Assembly: GCA_914767715.1 (NCBI GenBank)
Contig: OU612067.1
Span: 21,738,162-21,802,161 of the forward strand
Origin: Membranipora membranacea
Taxonomy: Eukaryota; Bryozoa; Gymnolaemata; Cheilostomatida; Membraniporidae
Direction of reading: 5' to 3'
Length of the DNA: 64,000 nt
The translations under genes and the position numbers were made by a program. The notes beneath the pieces are model-generated. The model saw only the letters and a program-made list of their open reading frames with translations, was not told the origin of the DNA and ran no database searches. Below, piece after piece: positions 49,591 to 61,054 of the stretch. The stretch's first letter is position 1; each line of letters opens with the position of its first letter.

Positions 49591-51530
49591 TGACTAGCTG
49601 CTTGGGAGTGATATCCCTTCTGTTTCATCCCACCCGATCTTGTGTTTTTCTTATTGTATGAGTTGGATAGCTGGTTGGTCAACCATCTAGCTGACTGATG
49701 TTGATATCCCGTCAAAAACTCATCACCCGTCGCACTTTGGAAACCACAGTTTTTTAAAGAGTTGTTTCAGCTTGCTCGTGTTGCTAACAGTGGCTTTCTG
49801 TTAGGGGTTGATAAAGAAATGCTGATAACAACAACCCTGGCAAAGTTTATGCACTATGACTAGAATTATCCAATGAACCACCTGAAAAAGTGAAAATACC
49901 CCCCCCCCCCAAAAACTAAGTTATATTTGCTTAGTCAAACTTACTATGCTGTAGGTGTAGCATATAGTGCTAGGTAACTCAGTAGTGCATCCATCTCTCA
50001 AGATCGTTTTGGCCAACAAAGTATATTTATGTACATGTCATACTGCTATTATATAACTTTCATATCTGTGTGTAAAACTTTGATAAAATGATTGATTGAT
50101 TGGTCGAATGATTGATCGATATTGATTGATTGATTAACTACCACAAAGATTGAATGTTGCAAGTAAAGGATGCATATACTTTATCATAAAAGGAGCTTGC
50201 TACTGGAGTAGCGAACTTGCATTTTAAAAAGTATCTCATTGACCATAATGCACATTTACCTCATGATCCATATTCGCCTTAGGAAACAGTCTACTCAATA
50301 AATCTACTCGTGCATTTCCCGTTTGCTTGCTAACTTACCTATATATTTTTTTGTGGTTTCACAGCTGTACATAAGACAGAAGTGATTAAGAACACACTGG
50401 ACCCCACATGGAGGAAGATGATGGTCAGTGTAGGCACTTTCTGTAATGGAGATAAAGCTAGGACACTCAAAGTAGAATGTTATGACTGGGATAGTGACGG
50501 AAGGTGCGTTTGTTTCTTATTACTTTATATTTGTCGACCAAGATTCATTTAAAATGTATCATGTGAGGTCGGAAGGTACAGAAAAGTGTCCCAATGCTGC
50601 AATATATCGTATAGCATCATCATAGTAAATCACAAAATCACGGTATTTGAAAAAAAAAGAGACTTCATGTACATTATCATTATTATTGAGATTATAAAAG
50701 AGACATGTCTACTAACATCAGCTTTCATCTACTGGCCATATGTGAAGAGGAGGTTTTTTAATCTCTACACTTTGGTCAGGTATTTGTTTATTCCTCTTCC
50801 AGATTATAGTAATTCAATCACAATTGATGGTTTGCCAATATGGTGAACTGTGGTATGTTGCCTTGAAAGATTTCAGCAACAAGCTTAGATTTGATATTGT
50901 TTTTTTTTCAAATATCCGACCGGATATCTTCTTCCTACTTGTTGTTTGCGTCACAGAGCACTATTGGTAAATACTCAGTGAAAAATCCGTCATTACAACA
51001 CCCTCCAGTTAAAGTGCAAATAAACCGCTAATACACTGTTTCTGAGCGTAAATTTTAGCCTACTTTCGGAGCTGTCCTCTCTCCATTTAGCTGATCAATT
51101 GTTTTCCTTGCTGTCTAAATTCTTAGTATGATAATTTTAGTGATTGTATTCCGCTCAGTGTTTTGTATGTGGTTTTCTTATCAAATTTGCAGCAGGTAAT
51201 AGCATCTATCATTTACTCTTGATAAGCTAAACGGGTATGTATGGGCCTTTTTAAAAGCGATGGATCAGTAAGTCTAGTATGCTACTGCCATCGTTCTGCA
51301 CTCTGCAGTTTCAACTGATTGACCCTCATATTAATATCTTAATACAATAAGATGAGAGACTGATAACCTCGTCGCAAAACTCGAATAGAGTATACCTTAA
51401 ACTGATTGTAGGTGCTGCGGGTAGTTTGGTTTTATGTTTGAATTAAGATTGGCTCTTGATGCCCTACATTTAGTTGCCTCTCTTAGGGCAAAGCACAGTA
51501 CAAACTAGTAGTATTACAGTAGGACCATTG

Positions 51531-51587
51531 CCCCGGCTGGGGGGGAGGGGGTCGGACGGTGGGCAAGAGTCTGGGGGGCTCAGACTA
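51531..51587 (+). mobile_element. 57-bp G-rich insertion, duplicated copy
   Basis: Same insertion as 47229-47285, carried along by the segmental duplication. CCATTG flanks it at 51525-51530 and 51588-51593. Confidence 0.8.
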
Positions 51588-51914
51588 CCATTGAGTATAA
51601 GCAATAGCAAAATATCAAATATGGCTATATGTTATTAATTCCCTTCCTGTGTGTAACTTTTGATGGATCTACAATTCCACATATTGTGAGACACTGGACT
51701 TCTCTATAATAAGTTGACTTGTAGCTCCATCCTCCTATCCTATCTCGATAATCTCACTAATCTATGTATTGTATTTGTTTACCTCAGCCACGACTTGATG
51801 GGCGTTTTCCTCACCAACGTCAACATGTTAGCAAAGCACAGTGTGAGCTTGTGAACCCAAAGAAGACCAAGAAGAAGAAATATGTCAACTCTGGTAAGAT
51901 TTCGGCATCCATAT

Positions 51915-52066
51915 TAGTCTACGTGCTTAGACGGCTCTGTTGCGAGTTAGTGGCATTACATTATCAACCACCCATTTGCCCTCAAGAGTTGTCCGCTCCT
52001 TGTTTTGCGTGGTTGATAATGTAATGCCACTAACTCGCAACGGAGCCGTCTGAGCACTCAGACTAC
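51915..52066. mobile_element. 152-bp MITE (copine copy 2)
   Basis: The same insertion at the homologous position of the second copine copy, with ATCCATAT at 51907-51914 and 52067-52074. It was present before the duplication. Its outer ends are better matched here (GAGCACTCAGACTAC). Confidence 0.85.
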
Positions 52067-52538
52067 ATCCATATAGTCATGTCTGTTTAAGATTGTAGCT
52101 GATCATTATGCAGGCTTAAGAATTAAATATTATTCAAGTAGGTTGTATAGAATTTGTAGAACTGCTGACCTGATGCTGTCAGTTTGGTATTGATTTTCAT
52201 ACACGCCTGCAGACAATGTCCCCTCTTGCTCGCTATTTTCCCACGTTTACCCGGGATAAAATTTTAAAATGATTGCAAAGTCTTCTTACGGTTCAACCAT
52301 CTACTCGGTTTGACTTTGACACAACAACATGACACAAAAATGCCTATTCGATGCCATCAGTAAATCTTACATAATATGTTTGATATGGAGTATGGGCCTT
52401 ACTGACTATTACTGAGTATGGGCCTTACTGAATATTACCGTCAGACCGCTGTATCCTCAATAAGATATTATGTCCATGTCATTGAGGATGCAGCAACCTG
52501 ACGGTAATATTAAAGATATTGAACTAACACTGGTTGTG

Positions 52539-52586
52539 CGGCCACGGCCGTCGGGCGAGGGGCAAAGGTCTGGGGGGCTCAGACTA
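52539..52586 (+). mobile_element. 48-bp G-rich insertion, filled site absent from copy 1
   Basis: Flanked by GTTGTG at 52533-52538 and 52587-52592. The corresponding position in copy 1 (about 48230) reads CACTGCTTGTGTAAC uninterrupted. It ends GGTCTGGGGGGCTCAGACTA. It inserted after the copine duplication, direct evidence that this 48-bp sequence moved. Confidence 0.85.
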
Positions 52587-54178
52587 GTTGTGTAACATTG
52601 AGAGAGTTTTTGATATTTGTCAGTGAAAATTTCATCACCAACCTCTATTTTCTCTTCCATTCTGCTTGTAGATCCATGTAGACCATGCCAGGGTAGAGAA
52701 AAGTTACACATTTTTAGACTACATACAATCTGGGTAAGATAATCATACTACTGGCTCCATCTCAACATCAAATATATAATCAGTATGGTGTACCCAAAGA
52801 CCAAAACATGTTATAGTCAGGCAGTAACTTATGATAAAGTTGTGTCAGATTTGCATGGTAAAAATATGCTCTACTTGACATGAATTACTGATGGTGGAAA
52901 AAGTGCCTCCCATAAGGGAAGGTAACTCTCATTCTTTGTTATATGGAGATTTGTAGTAATCCATCATATGTGTTAAACAAGTTGGAGTTATGCACTCAGT
53001 TGGAATTTTTTCTGTTGCTCAAACCTGAGGGTCTGTTTTACCAAGAATTTTTTCAAGTGTAATTCACACAAGCTTGTTTTTCGGATACACGGGCTTGTCA
53101 ATCAAGAAACCAAATTATACCTAGGGTGGTAAGGTAACCCTCCTGTCTTCTGTACAATAGATGAGATGATATTTTTTCCTATCTATGTGGTGATCGCAAT
53201 TAAATGTCATCTTTCTTACTTACAAAATAATTGTGGCGAATATTATGTCATATTTTTCAAAAGGCTCCAAAGGAGCTCAAAACGCTGAAGTTTCATTATA
53301 ACCGTTGAGCTTTGCTTTGAAGTTATGAGTCGGCCTTTGATATAATCGCCCTCCCCTATATAATAAATGAGAATTTGCAAACTCTTGAAGTTGTCCTCTC
53401 CCAACATATGAAATCATCACGTTTTACGTTGTTTGCCACTTTGGACACCATCTTGATTCGGAGCAGCATCCTCCTGACCATGGGAAAGGCGACCTCATAT
53501 GGATGGTTTCCCGGAATGTTGCTTTTTGAATCCTGTAACATCCCTTGGGAGATTTCGAAACCTCTCTGTTTAATTGAGATTGACCCCTCTGAAACACAAG
53601 AACAACATCTGTAGTCCAGCAGATAATCTTTGCTATTATACTCATCACTTGTTTTACATTTTCAGAGTTCAGCTCATTTTCACAGTGGCGATAGATATCA
53701 CCGGCTCTAACGGTAAACCATCGAGTCCTCAGTCGTTACATTACCTCGGCGCTCAGATGAACCAGTATGTTACAGCCCTGAGCTCGGTTGGTACGATAGT
53801 ACAAGATTATGACAGGTATGAATCTAACATGGCTTATTGGCTAATTGGTATGAGCTGATTAGCTGCTTGGGAGTGATATCCCTTCTGTTTCATCCCACCC
53901 GATCTTATGTTTTTTTATTGTATGAGTTGGATAGCTGGTTGGTCAACCATCTAGCTGACTGATGTTGATATCCCGTCAATAACTCCTCACCCGTCGCACT
54001 TTGGAAACCACAGTTTTTAAAGAGTTGTTTTAGCTTGCTCGTGTTGCTAACAGTGGCTTTCTGTTAGGGGTTGATAAAGAAATGCTGATAACAACAACCC
54101 TGGCAAAGTTTATGCACTATGACTAGAATTATCCAATGAACCACCTGAAAAAGTGACATACTATTATTGAGTGTAAAT

Positions 54179-54212
54179 CATAGACTTAATAATAATTATT
54201 ATTAAGTCTATG
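54179..54212. mobile_element. 34-bp perfect palindrome flanked by 8-bp direct repeats
   Basis: CATAGACTTAATAATAA is followed at once by its exact reverse complement. GTGTAAAT lies directly on both sides (54171-54178 and 54213-54220). This is a target-duplication signature around an element that is nothing but two fused ends: a minimal MITE or a transposition remnant. It lies just beyond the copine duplication boundary. Confidence 0.7.
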
Positions 54213-54648
54213 GTGTAAATATGTCACGTTGATGTGAAGTGGCCCTCATTTTAAGCTCAACATCAATAATGACTATGACTATATAACTCTTATCCCTCTC
54301 TGATTGACTCGGAGTTGTCTGTCTATGGAAGACGAGCAATGACAAACAATAATTTTTATTTTTCCCCGAGAAAAAATTGTGTGTCATCCCTCGGCTTCGC
54401 TATTTGCCCGGGCTATGACAGGGAAAATTTTGATAATCAGCAGGAAAAAAAAGTTTGTCAGTACTCGGCTACACGAAAAGAGAGGGTAACTCCCAGTAAG
54501 AATGAGTTATCCTAGCCTGAATAAGAGCTCTTATGCAGGTAACAGGTTTAGTGGGCGTGTCTTTTCTTGGCGGCAATAACAAAGTCACTCAGTTCTCTGA
54601 TAGTTGACAATAGCAAAGCATCTCAATGTAGGTAGTAGTTATAGTCAA

Positions 54649-54742
54649 GGGCCCCTGGGACTTACATGTCTTTACTTTGCCAATGTCCAGTATCAACCAC
54701 TGGACATTGGCAAAGTAAAGACATGTAAGTCCAAGGAGCCCA
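54649..54742. mobile_element. 94-bp short form of the foldback MITE
   Basis: GGGCCCCTGGGACTTACATG ... with its complement ending at 54742. The two arms are separated by about 10 bp (TATCAACCAC region). It is the same terminal sequence as 19711-20363 with the interior deleted. Confidence 0.75.
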
Positions 54743-54948
54743 TGACATGTCTGAATCTCCCTGCTTAGTTCACTGTTTAGTTCTTTGTTCTTATCTCAAT
54801 TATCTTTCTTTGAAAAAATCCCTCCGCATACGTCAACAGTCTAATCAATCAAATTTTCCTGTGTTTTTTTATCATCGTATTTCTTGAATACCTCCCTATG
54901 CTCATTTAGCTGTGTATAATCCAATATCAATTAGTTTTCTTTCAACAG

Positions 54949-56504
54949 AAACCTGCTAAAATAACTGAAACTACAGCAAGGAGAAACCCTTCCATCCATG
55001 CAAGCTCTTACCCTGCTGCCTCTTGTCCAGCAGCACCAGGAAACGCCAAACAGGAACAGAAAGCAACCAGAGACGTAATAAGCGGAAGAAAGAGAGCTCC
55101 TAACAAATTTCCACAGCAGCAATCAATGTTTGCAGAGGGTAAGGATACTGAACTGATAATATTTTATGGGAGACTAATTTGTGGGCTCAAACGTTGCTTG
55201 GGTCACTAGAATTGAAATTCCATTTTCATTACCCTAACCGAACCAGTGTTTGGTTAGGTCAGGGTTTCAATTATGGAATGACATTTCCAGCAACCCAAGC
55301 AAACTATGCATTGAGCACTCAAACCAGTGTGTACTGTATACTCTCTGAAGCCTTATCATAATTCTTACTTTGCGATGTTTTATTATCAGGGTACAATGTG
55401 GTGTGTAGTGGTGAAATAGTTTGACAGTGTTTATTCAAGGTTTCAAGAAGTATGATATACACTTATTTGAAGCATATTATACTGTTCTTTGAACCTGGAG
55501 CAAACAGGCCCACAAAAACAGCTGGAGAACAAGCTTATCAAAAGGTTTGAGCAAGACAAAGCAGGTTAGTAATAGTATGATGGGTGTGCCGTGATTGCGT
55601 ATTGAAGCATCTTTTTAAAATAAAAACAACTCTTAGCCCTGACATAACCATGCTATAACCATACAACTCCTGTTTTTACACTATTCAGTCAATTCATTAG
55701 GACTTGGCAAAAAATCAAAACTTTGGAATTTGTCTTTGGTACTAGTACTACCCCTTTATCATTTACAGATAAAATCTTGGGGACTGGGGCCTTCAGGTTA
55801 TCTCTCAACACAGAGCTTATCATAGAGATACTTATGTTTGTTTGCGATATTAATTAATTATATTAGCAAACTCAATCAGGGTGCTTGGTCACTGGGTGCA
55901 GGCCCCAGAGAACTGAGAATAAGGTTCATTGCGTAAGGCAGCCCTCGCACCCTGTATTGATATGCCTAATCCTGCATATGGTCCCAAGATTGTCATTCTG
56001 TGAGAGTGCCATGAAATGGGGACAGACTTGGGGTTTTTATTTGTGAGATGAGTAATGTATTGGGATTATTTTTCCACATTTTATTTTGTAAAATGACCAC
56101 CGTGTGGAAGTTAACCTGATGTTGAACAGTGATGGTGAACTGAGGGTAATTCATCAATAGCGTGTAAATAGACTTGTATTTACCTGCACTGTAACAATGT
56201 TTGTATGTGCCTCCATTTCAAAAAGTTCACAAATCAACAACCAGATTTATGAAACCTAAATTTGTTACAGTTAGAAAACACAGCAAGAACTCAATACTGT
56301 ACTGTACTTATCTAAAGCACCGTCAAGCTTGGAGTTTCTGTGTCTGAAATTTGCCATTGTTCAGCCAAAATTAACCATGTGAAGTGTGATTTATACCCAA
56401 AAATAAACATCATATAATCCACGAAAATTCATGATTTCATGAGTTTTATCATGTTGCATGTATTTATTGTTTCAGGCAGCACGGAAAAATACATTGGAAT
56501 GTGA
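54949..56504 (+). CDS. 3' end of an unrecognised gene, three exons
   Basis: Exons 54949-55138, 55508-55564 and 56476-56504 (stop TGA) splice in phase 1 at both junctions (AG|GTAAGG type donors, ACAG/TTCAG acceptors). The 92-residue product is basic: KPAKITETTARRNPSIHASS at the start, a GRKRAPNKF stretch, then a helical charged segment (PQKQLENKLIKRFEQDKAG) and STEKYIGM at the end. A polyadenylation-type AATAAA occurs at 56672. The first exon starts in phase 0 after TTTCAACAG, so earlier exons probably exist but I did not identify them. The phase does not match the copine exons upstream. I do not recognise the family. Confidence 0.55.
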
Positions 56505-58007
56505 TTGCTGGTGATTGCGGTCCCTAAAGAATGTTACCTGCACCTTTGCATTTTCACTAACAGGCCTTGTCCATGAAGGGTGCATCTATTTTCTGAGCGT
56601 ATGTCACACTCTGCCAATGTATGTTTTGGATAAAATAAGTTTAAAAAAAAACAATTATTGGATGGCACTGCAATAAAATTTATATACAGAAGTTCATCAA
56701 TATTGGTTCCTTGTCTTCTATTTATGGCCATGTTTGTGGGTAGTAATTATACAAGGCCTTCAGTATAAGGCATACAATCTGACTACAATGATGTATATCG
56801 ATCAATTGTTTTTGTCAGGTTTTCACGACTTATGTACAACTACTCATTCAAGTTCCACCTTAAGTTTTACTACCTGAAGACATGACAATGGGTCCCTCTC
56901 ACTCCTTGGATGCACTACCAAGTAGCAAATGGCGCTTTAACTTAACTTAATCTCTTTTGATTGAAATGGGGATGTAGCGGTATATCCCATGTCTCTGCTA
57001 ATAGTTGCATGACTATGAGCCTTGAAGAAAAATCTTGTTTTGGCTTTGGATCTCTCATGTTTTTACTATTTTGAAGACTGAGTATTATGTATTATATTTA
57101 GCAAAAGGTCTCTGTCTGTGCATGTTTTTGCTTCCATTGGCAGTTGGAGATCTCCATTCCTGTAAATTGTAAATAGTGTCCTGCTATATTTGAATCAAGC
57201 ACCCTATTCAGTTTGGTAACAGCTGCAGAATAATACACTCTTGTTGAACTGTACATGGATTGGATTTTCCAAAAAAAGGGGAGATATGATGGCATCAGAT
57301 CAGAAAAAAGGGTATGATACACCATTCCATTGGTCCAGACAAGGGTTGCTATATATATGACCAAGCCAAAGGACTGAAATTGACTAATTCCTTGCTGTCA
57401 CTGCTGAGGTGTGTACTACTCATCAAAAGTCATTGGATTATCAGGCTAATACAATATAAATAAGCAATGACGTGGCTTCACCCTTGCATGGGTTGGTGAC
57501 TGTCCGCAAGCCCAATACTTTGTTTTAGTGTTCTTTAGTTACAATGAGAGAATAGCATTTTATTGTGGTCCGCAGCGGAAAAACACAAATCAAATACAAA
57601 TACAATACAAATGAGAATGCAGTGCTGTGGTCTTTTTGTAATTACATTAGCAGGAGTTTTCCCCCACTTCTCAGCGATGGAGTAGACAACTGGATCCCGA
57701 AGTATGAAAGGATGGTCTGGTGTATCAGTGACCCTGAAACATCAAACAAAGGCAAAGTCTCAAAACATATTTCATGCGGACTTGTTATGATGTACCTTAG
57801 TTTCCTCATCTGCTGTATTACCTGAGGTAAAGTTCATCGGCCAGAGGACAGGGGACAATAAACGTATCGAGATCAGAGGTTATATGTGTTTGATCAATTT
57901 TTTATGCTGTTGGTCACATTTTCCTGGTGAACCGCCGGCTCAAACTCCAATTAAATTGGATCGTATTTCATCTACAACTCAGTGATATCATGATGCTTGA
58001 ACCACAG
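56505..58007. other. 3' UTR and intergenic stretch
   Basis: The first part is likely 3' UTR of the preceding gene up to about 56,700. An 86-codon frame at 57565-57825 shows no motif. Nothing else is supported. Confidence 0.35.
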
Positions 58008-58191
58008 TCAGCTCTTAATGTTTGGGAAGGCAATCAAGGCCTTAGAGGATTGTCAGCAACCGGCTATCGATGTGGACGCCTTACTGAGCACTCTCAGAGT
58101 AGTGATGGAAAAAATGAGGAAAAGGAAATATGAAAGCTTGAGAATGAAAATAAGTAACAATGAAGATTATTTGTATAACTATGAGAGATAA
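58008..58191 (+). CDS. terminal exon of an unidentified gene
   Basis: Open to TAA at 58189-58191 after an AACCACAG acceptor with a weak pyrimidine tract. The peptide looks coding and helical: QLLMFGKAIKALEDCQQPAI, then DALLSTLRVVMEKMRKRKYE. It ends NNEDYLYNYER. I do not recognise the family and found no upstream exon, so the gene may be a fragment. Confidence 0.4.
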
Positions 58192-58935
58192 AATATCACA
58201 CCTGGCTATGGCTTGAACCTTTCATACTTACCATGGTCTATCTCGAGAGCCAATACAGGAGTGAGCTGTCACAGTGATTCCATGCTTAGCACAAAAATGC
58301 CTCATCTTAGTCTGCTTAAAGTACGGGTGTACTTCAATCTTTAAAATTAGAATAAGTGGGTCAGTTGGCATAGATGAAGACATGATATGCTTCTGATGAT
58401 TTAACGGGTTATATTACCAGTTCTTGACAATACAGGGGCAAATCTTGGCCTTTTTTGTTCAGAGTAAACATAGTTCATGTGCGTTGTGCAGCGTCAAATT
58501 GAAGCTGCTATTTACTTCATTGTAAAAGGCAGCCTCGAGTTAGACACTGCTATCACAGCTGTAGTGGAGTAGCATTGATGATACGGGCCATATTGAAATG
58601 AGTAGATCAGGGGCGAATTGTAACCTCTTTTGAAGTAGAGAACAAATTGACAAGCAGGCGTAGCGAGAACAATTTCGTGTGATCTTTACTGGCAGGCTGG
58701 TGTAAGTATATAAGGGAAATTAATGTAAACTTATTCCAAAAATAGACCAATTCAGGGCGCCTCTGGAAGTGAAGTAGATATTTACTTCATCGGCATGACA
58801 AAATATTCAGTTAAGCATTTTTAGGCCAATCTATTGAGCATTCCAGGGGCGGCAAAGCGTCCCTGTCTCCCCTAGAACTACGAGCCTGAAACGTAATAGC
58901 TGTGATATTGGATCGAAAATTTCATAAACACCCAC
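58192..58935. other. non-coding stretch
   Basis: Later exons of the aldo-keto reductase (with the VKSIGVSNF-type region) would be expected on the minus strand here. I did not find them. Confidence 0.35.
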
Positions 58936-61054
58936 CTCCCATGTATCCTCTGTCGGTCCATCAGAGTATAGAAAGTTGTCGTTCTCATCCTCTGGGAATC
59001 GCTCTGGCCCCTCCTGCAATTATGAGCTACATTGAAATGACAGATCACATATTGTTATGCTAATATGTGACTTACAAGAGAACAACTGTGTGCCTGGTCT
59101 AGCTGGGGCAAGTTTTGTTTTAGCATAGACACAGATAATGGAAAATAAGGTCAAACCTTTTTTTGAATAGTTAACATTTTGGCTATTTTTCTTCGTATGT
59201 AGTATAAACATCACAAGGTCTGAAGTAGTAAAAGTTTAATCAAAATTTGAGGCTAGTGATAGTTTTAGCGCTCAAGCAATGCCTGGACGGATGGTATTAG
59301 CATTTCATTACCAACCAAAATCTAAGCAATGGTAACATCATCCTGGGGGGTCTTTCAATTAGAAAGAGAGATGCTTTACTAAAGCAAGTTATCACTATCA
59401 CATCGCTCAAAATTATCGCTCACGTGGTCTTTCAATTAGACAAAACCGTGTCCAGATCGCTCACTCAGAATGTATATAATTCCACCAATGAGTGAGCGAT
59501 CTAAGAGCGAGACCCCTAGCAGATTGCGATTTTGGCTGTTTCTAATTGAAAGATGCCTCCTTGGCATCGTTTGAGCATTTATACCATCACCAGTGATAGA
59601 GTTTGTCTGTAGTAAGTATATCTTCCCTGTAAGCAGTAGGCCAATGCATGAGAAACAAATCTAGGTAATCTGTTTGCAGATCATCAAGTGTCGCCTGCAG
59701 CCCCTTGGTCACTAGATGTCGTCTGTGGTATGTGTTCCATAGCTACAATAATCAAAGGTTCACCACTCATTAGCTAACCAGAAAATGTGAAACACTCAGT
59801 AAATACAGAATAAGGTGCAGTCAGTATTTTGTTCCATTTGATGGACGACCAACTGGAAAAAAAGATGATAGTTCATCTGTCATACCATCAGTTTTGAAAA
59901 CATGTACATTTTATTGGGACAACCGACTGTCTTTGTTTACAGCTGTTTACAAACTAGTGTCACCCTTAGCCAGTCTGATGCCCAACTGTAAATCTACTGT
60001 AGCACATGTGTTTGAGGAATGCAATGACTTGCTATGAGCATAGTGCTAGTGCATAGTGCGTCTAACTGCTATTGCCAGAAATCTGAATCCCTTATATTTG
60101 AAACTCAAGCTGTGAGAATGATATCAGGTCATGCGTAATGTTAGTATCTCAAGGGTTAATTGTAGTGCCTGCATTATTTTTTTCCAATTTGATGATGCAA
60201 GTATTTACTCAACAATTTTAAAAGACCACAACTGTTTATATAGTTTAATTGCTTTGTCAGTCAGATTAAATAAGCCACAATAATCCAACCAATTAAACTC
60301 TGGTCAATAAAATATGAAAGCTACCTAGGATAGCTATAATTTGTGTGTATAATGGCAAGTTATAGTCAGCAGGTTGTTTTCAGAGTATCATCAAAGCCAG
60401 TCCCGCAGAAGGGGAGGCAGGGATGTTATGCCCCTAGATTGTTTAATAGAGTGGCCTAAATGCTATTATTTGGGACTTCCAACTGCTATTTGAAATAGCA
60501 TTGAGATCCTTTCCAGAAACTTAACGCTATCAGCCCATTCATGTTCACCCACCTTGCCTGTGATAAGAGATCCTGTCTCCTTACAGTATCATCATCTATT
60601 TTAGACTTGATCCACCTCCTTCTCATTACCATAACAATGAGCCGCGTCGATATGTCTGTATCCCGCCTCTATCGCATGCTTTGTCCCCTCATACGCATCC
60701 TCGGGTTTGGTCTATACAATCGAGAAGAAAGTCTCAATCCATTGTAGATGAACTTAGCTTGGCCTCGCTCGGCTATACCTATTGGAGTGAGGGTAGTGAT
60801 AGGGCCCCCCCTTCCTGGATCTACGCAAAACTATCTAGAGAGAGTCTAATATCCCACAATGCAGTTCATACTCAGCTCAGGATGATGATGATGTCAATCG
60901 ACAGTGTTTCATGCAGGTGGAGTTATGATATAACAACAATTAGAACCTATCTTACCTTCAAAGTCCCGTATCCTAAGATAGGCATTGTGACTCCATTACC
61001 CAATGTAACACGGGGCATCTCCATGCCAAGCTGTTGGATTGCTCGTCGAATCAT
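58936..61054 (-). pseudogene. aldo-keto reductase, partial and decaying
   Basis: NADPH-dependent oxidoreductase family. Exons: 61054-60956 (MPRVTLGNGVTMPILGYGT), 60711-60553 (KPEDAYEGTKHAIEAGYRHI, DAAHCYGNEKEV), 59742-59626 (LWNTYHRRHLVTKGLQATLD, DYLDLFLMHWP) and 59013-58936 (EGPERFPEDENDNFLYSDGP, TEDTWE). All four catalytic residues are visible: Asp and Tyr in HIDAAHCYGNE, Lys in ITGKLW, His in LMHWP. Damage: exon 60711 loses frame after NEKEV and again at a short T-run (CTCTTATC; one T fewer than needed for DLFITGK). Exon 59742 lacks a GT donor (ACAGGGAAGAT). C-terminal exons are not seen. Either a pseudogene or a gene with consensus errors. Confidence 0.8.
59345..59560. mobile_element. MITE with GGGGGGTCTTTCAATTAG ends, copy 2
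   Basis: Inverted relative of 28296-28539. Ends are GGGGGGTCTTTCAATTAGAA and TTCTAATTGAAAGATGCCTC. The interior has the same GTGAGCGAT palindromes. It lies in an aldo-keto reductase intron. Confidence 0.75.

Larger units (their letters stand above)
50365..53815 (+). pseudogene. copine-like gene fragment, copy 2 (tandem duplicate)
   Basis: Duplicate of the last four exons of copy 1: 50365-50503, 51788-51893, 52672-52733 and 53666-53815, with identical lengths (139, 106, 62, 150 nt). Replacements are few (e.g. NTLDPTWRKMM, DITGSNG instead of DFTGSNG at the MIDAS). Exon 51788 has the same frame change as 47486, so that change predates the duplication. There is no C2A exon or start codon of its own and no further vWA exon, so it cannot encode a complete copine. 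Confidence 0.85.

Noticed and set aside
54315-54515. 66-codon frame before the 54949 gene
   Set aside because: Does not connect in phase to the exon at 54949 and has no motif.
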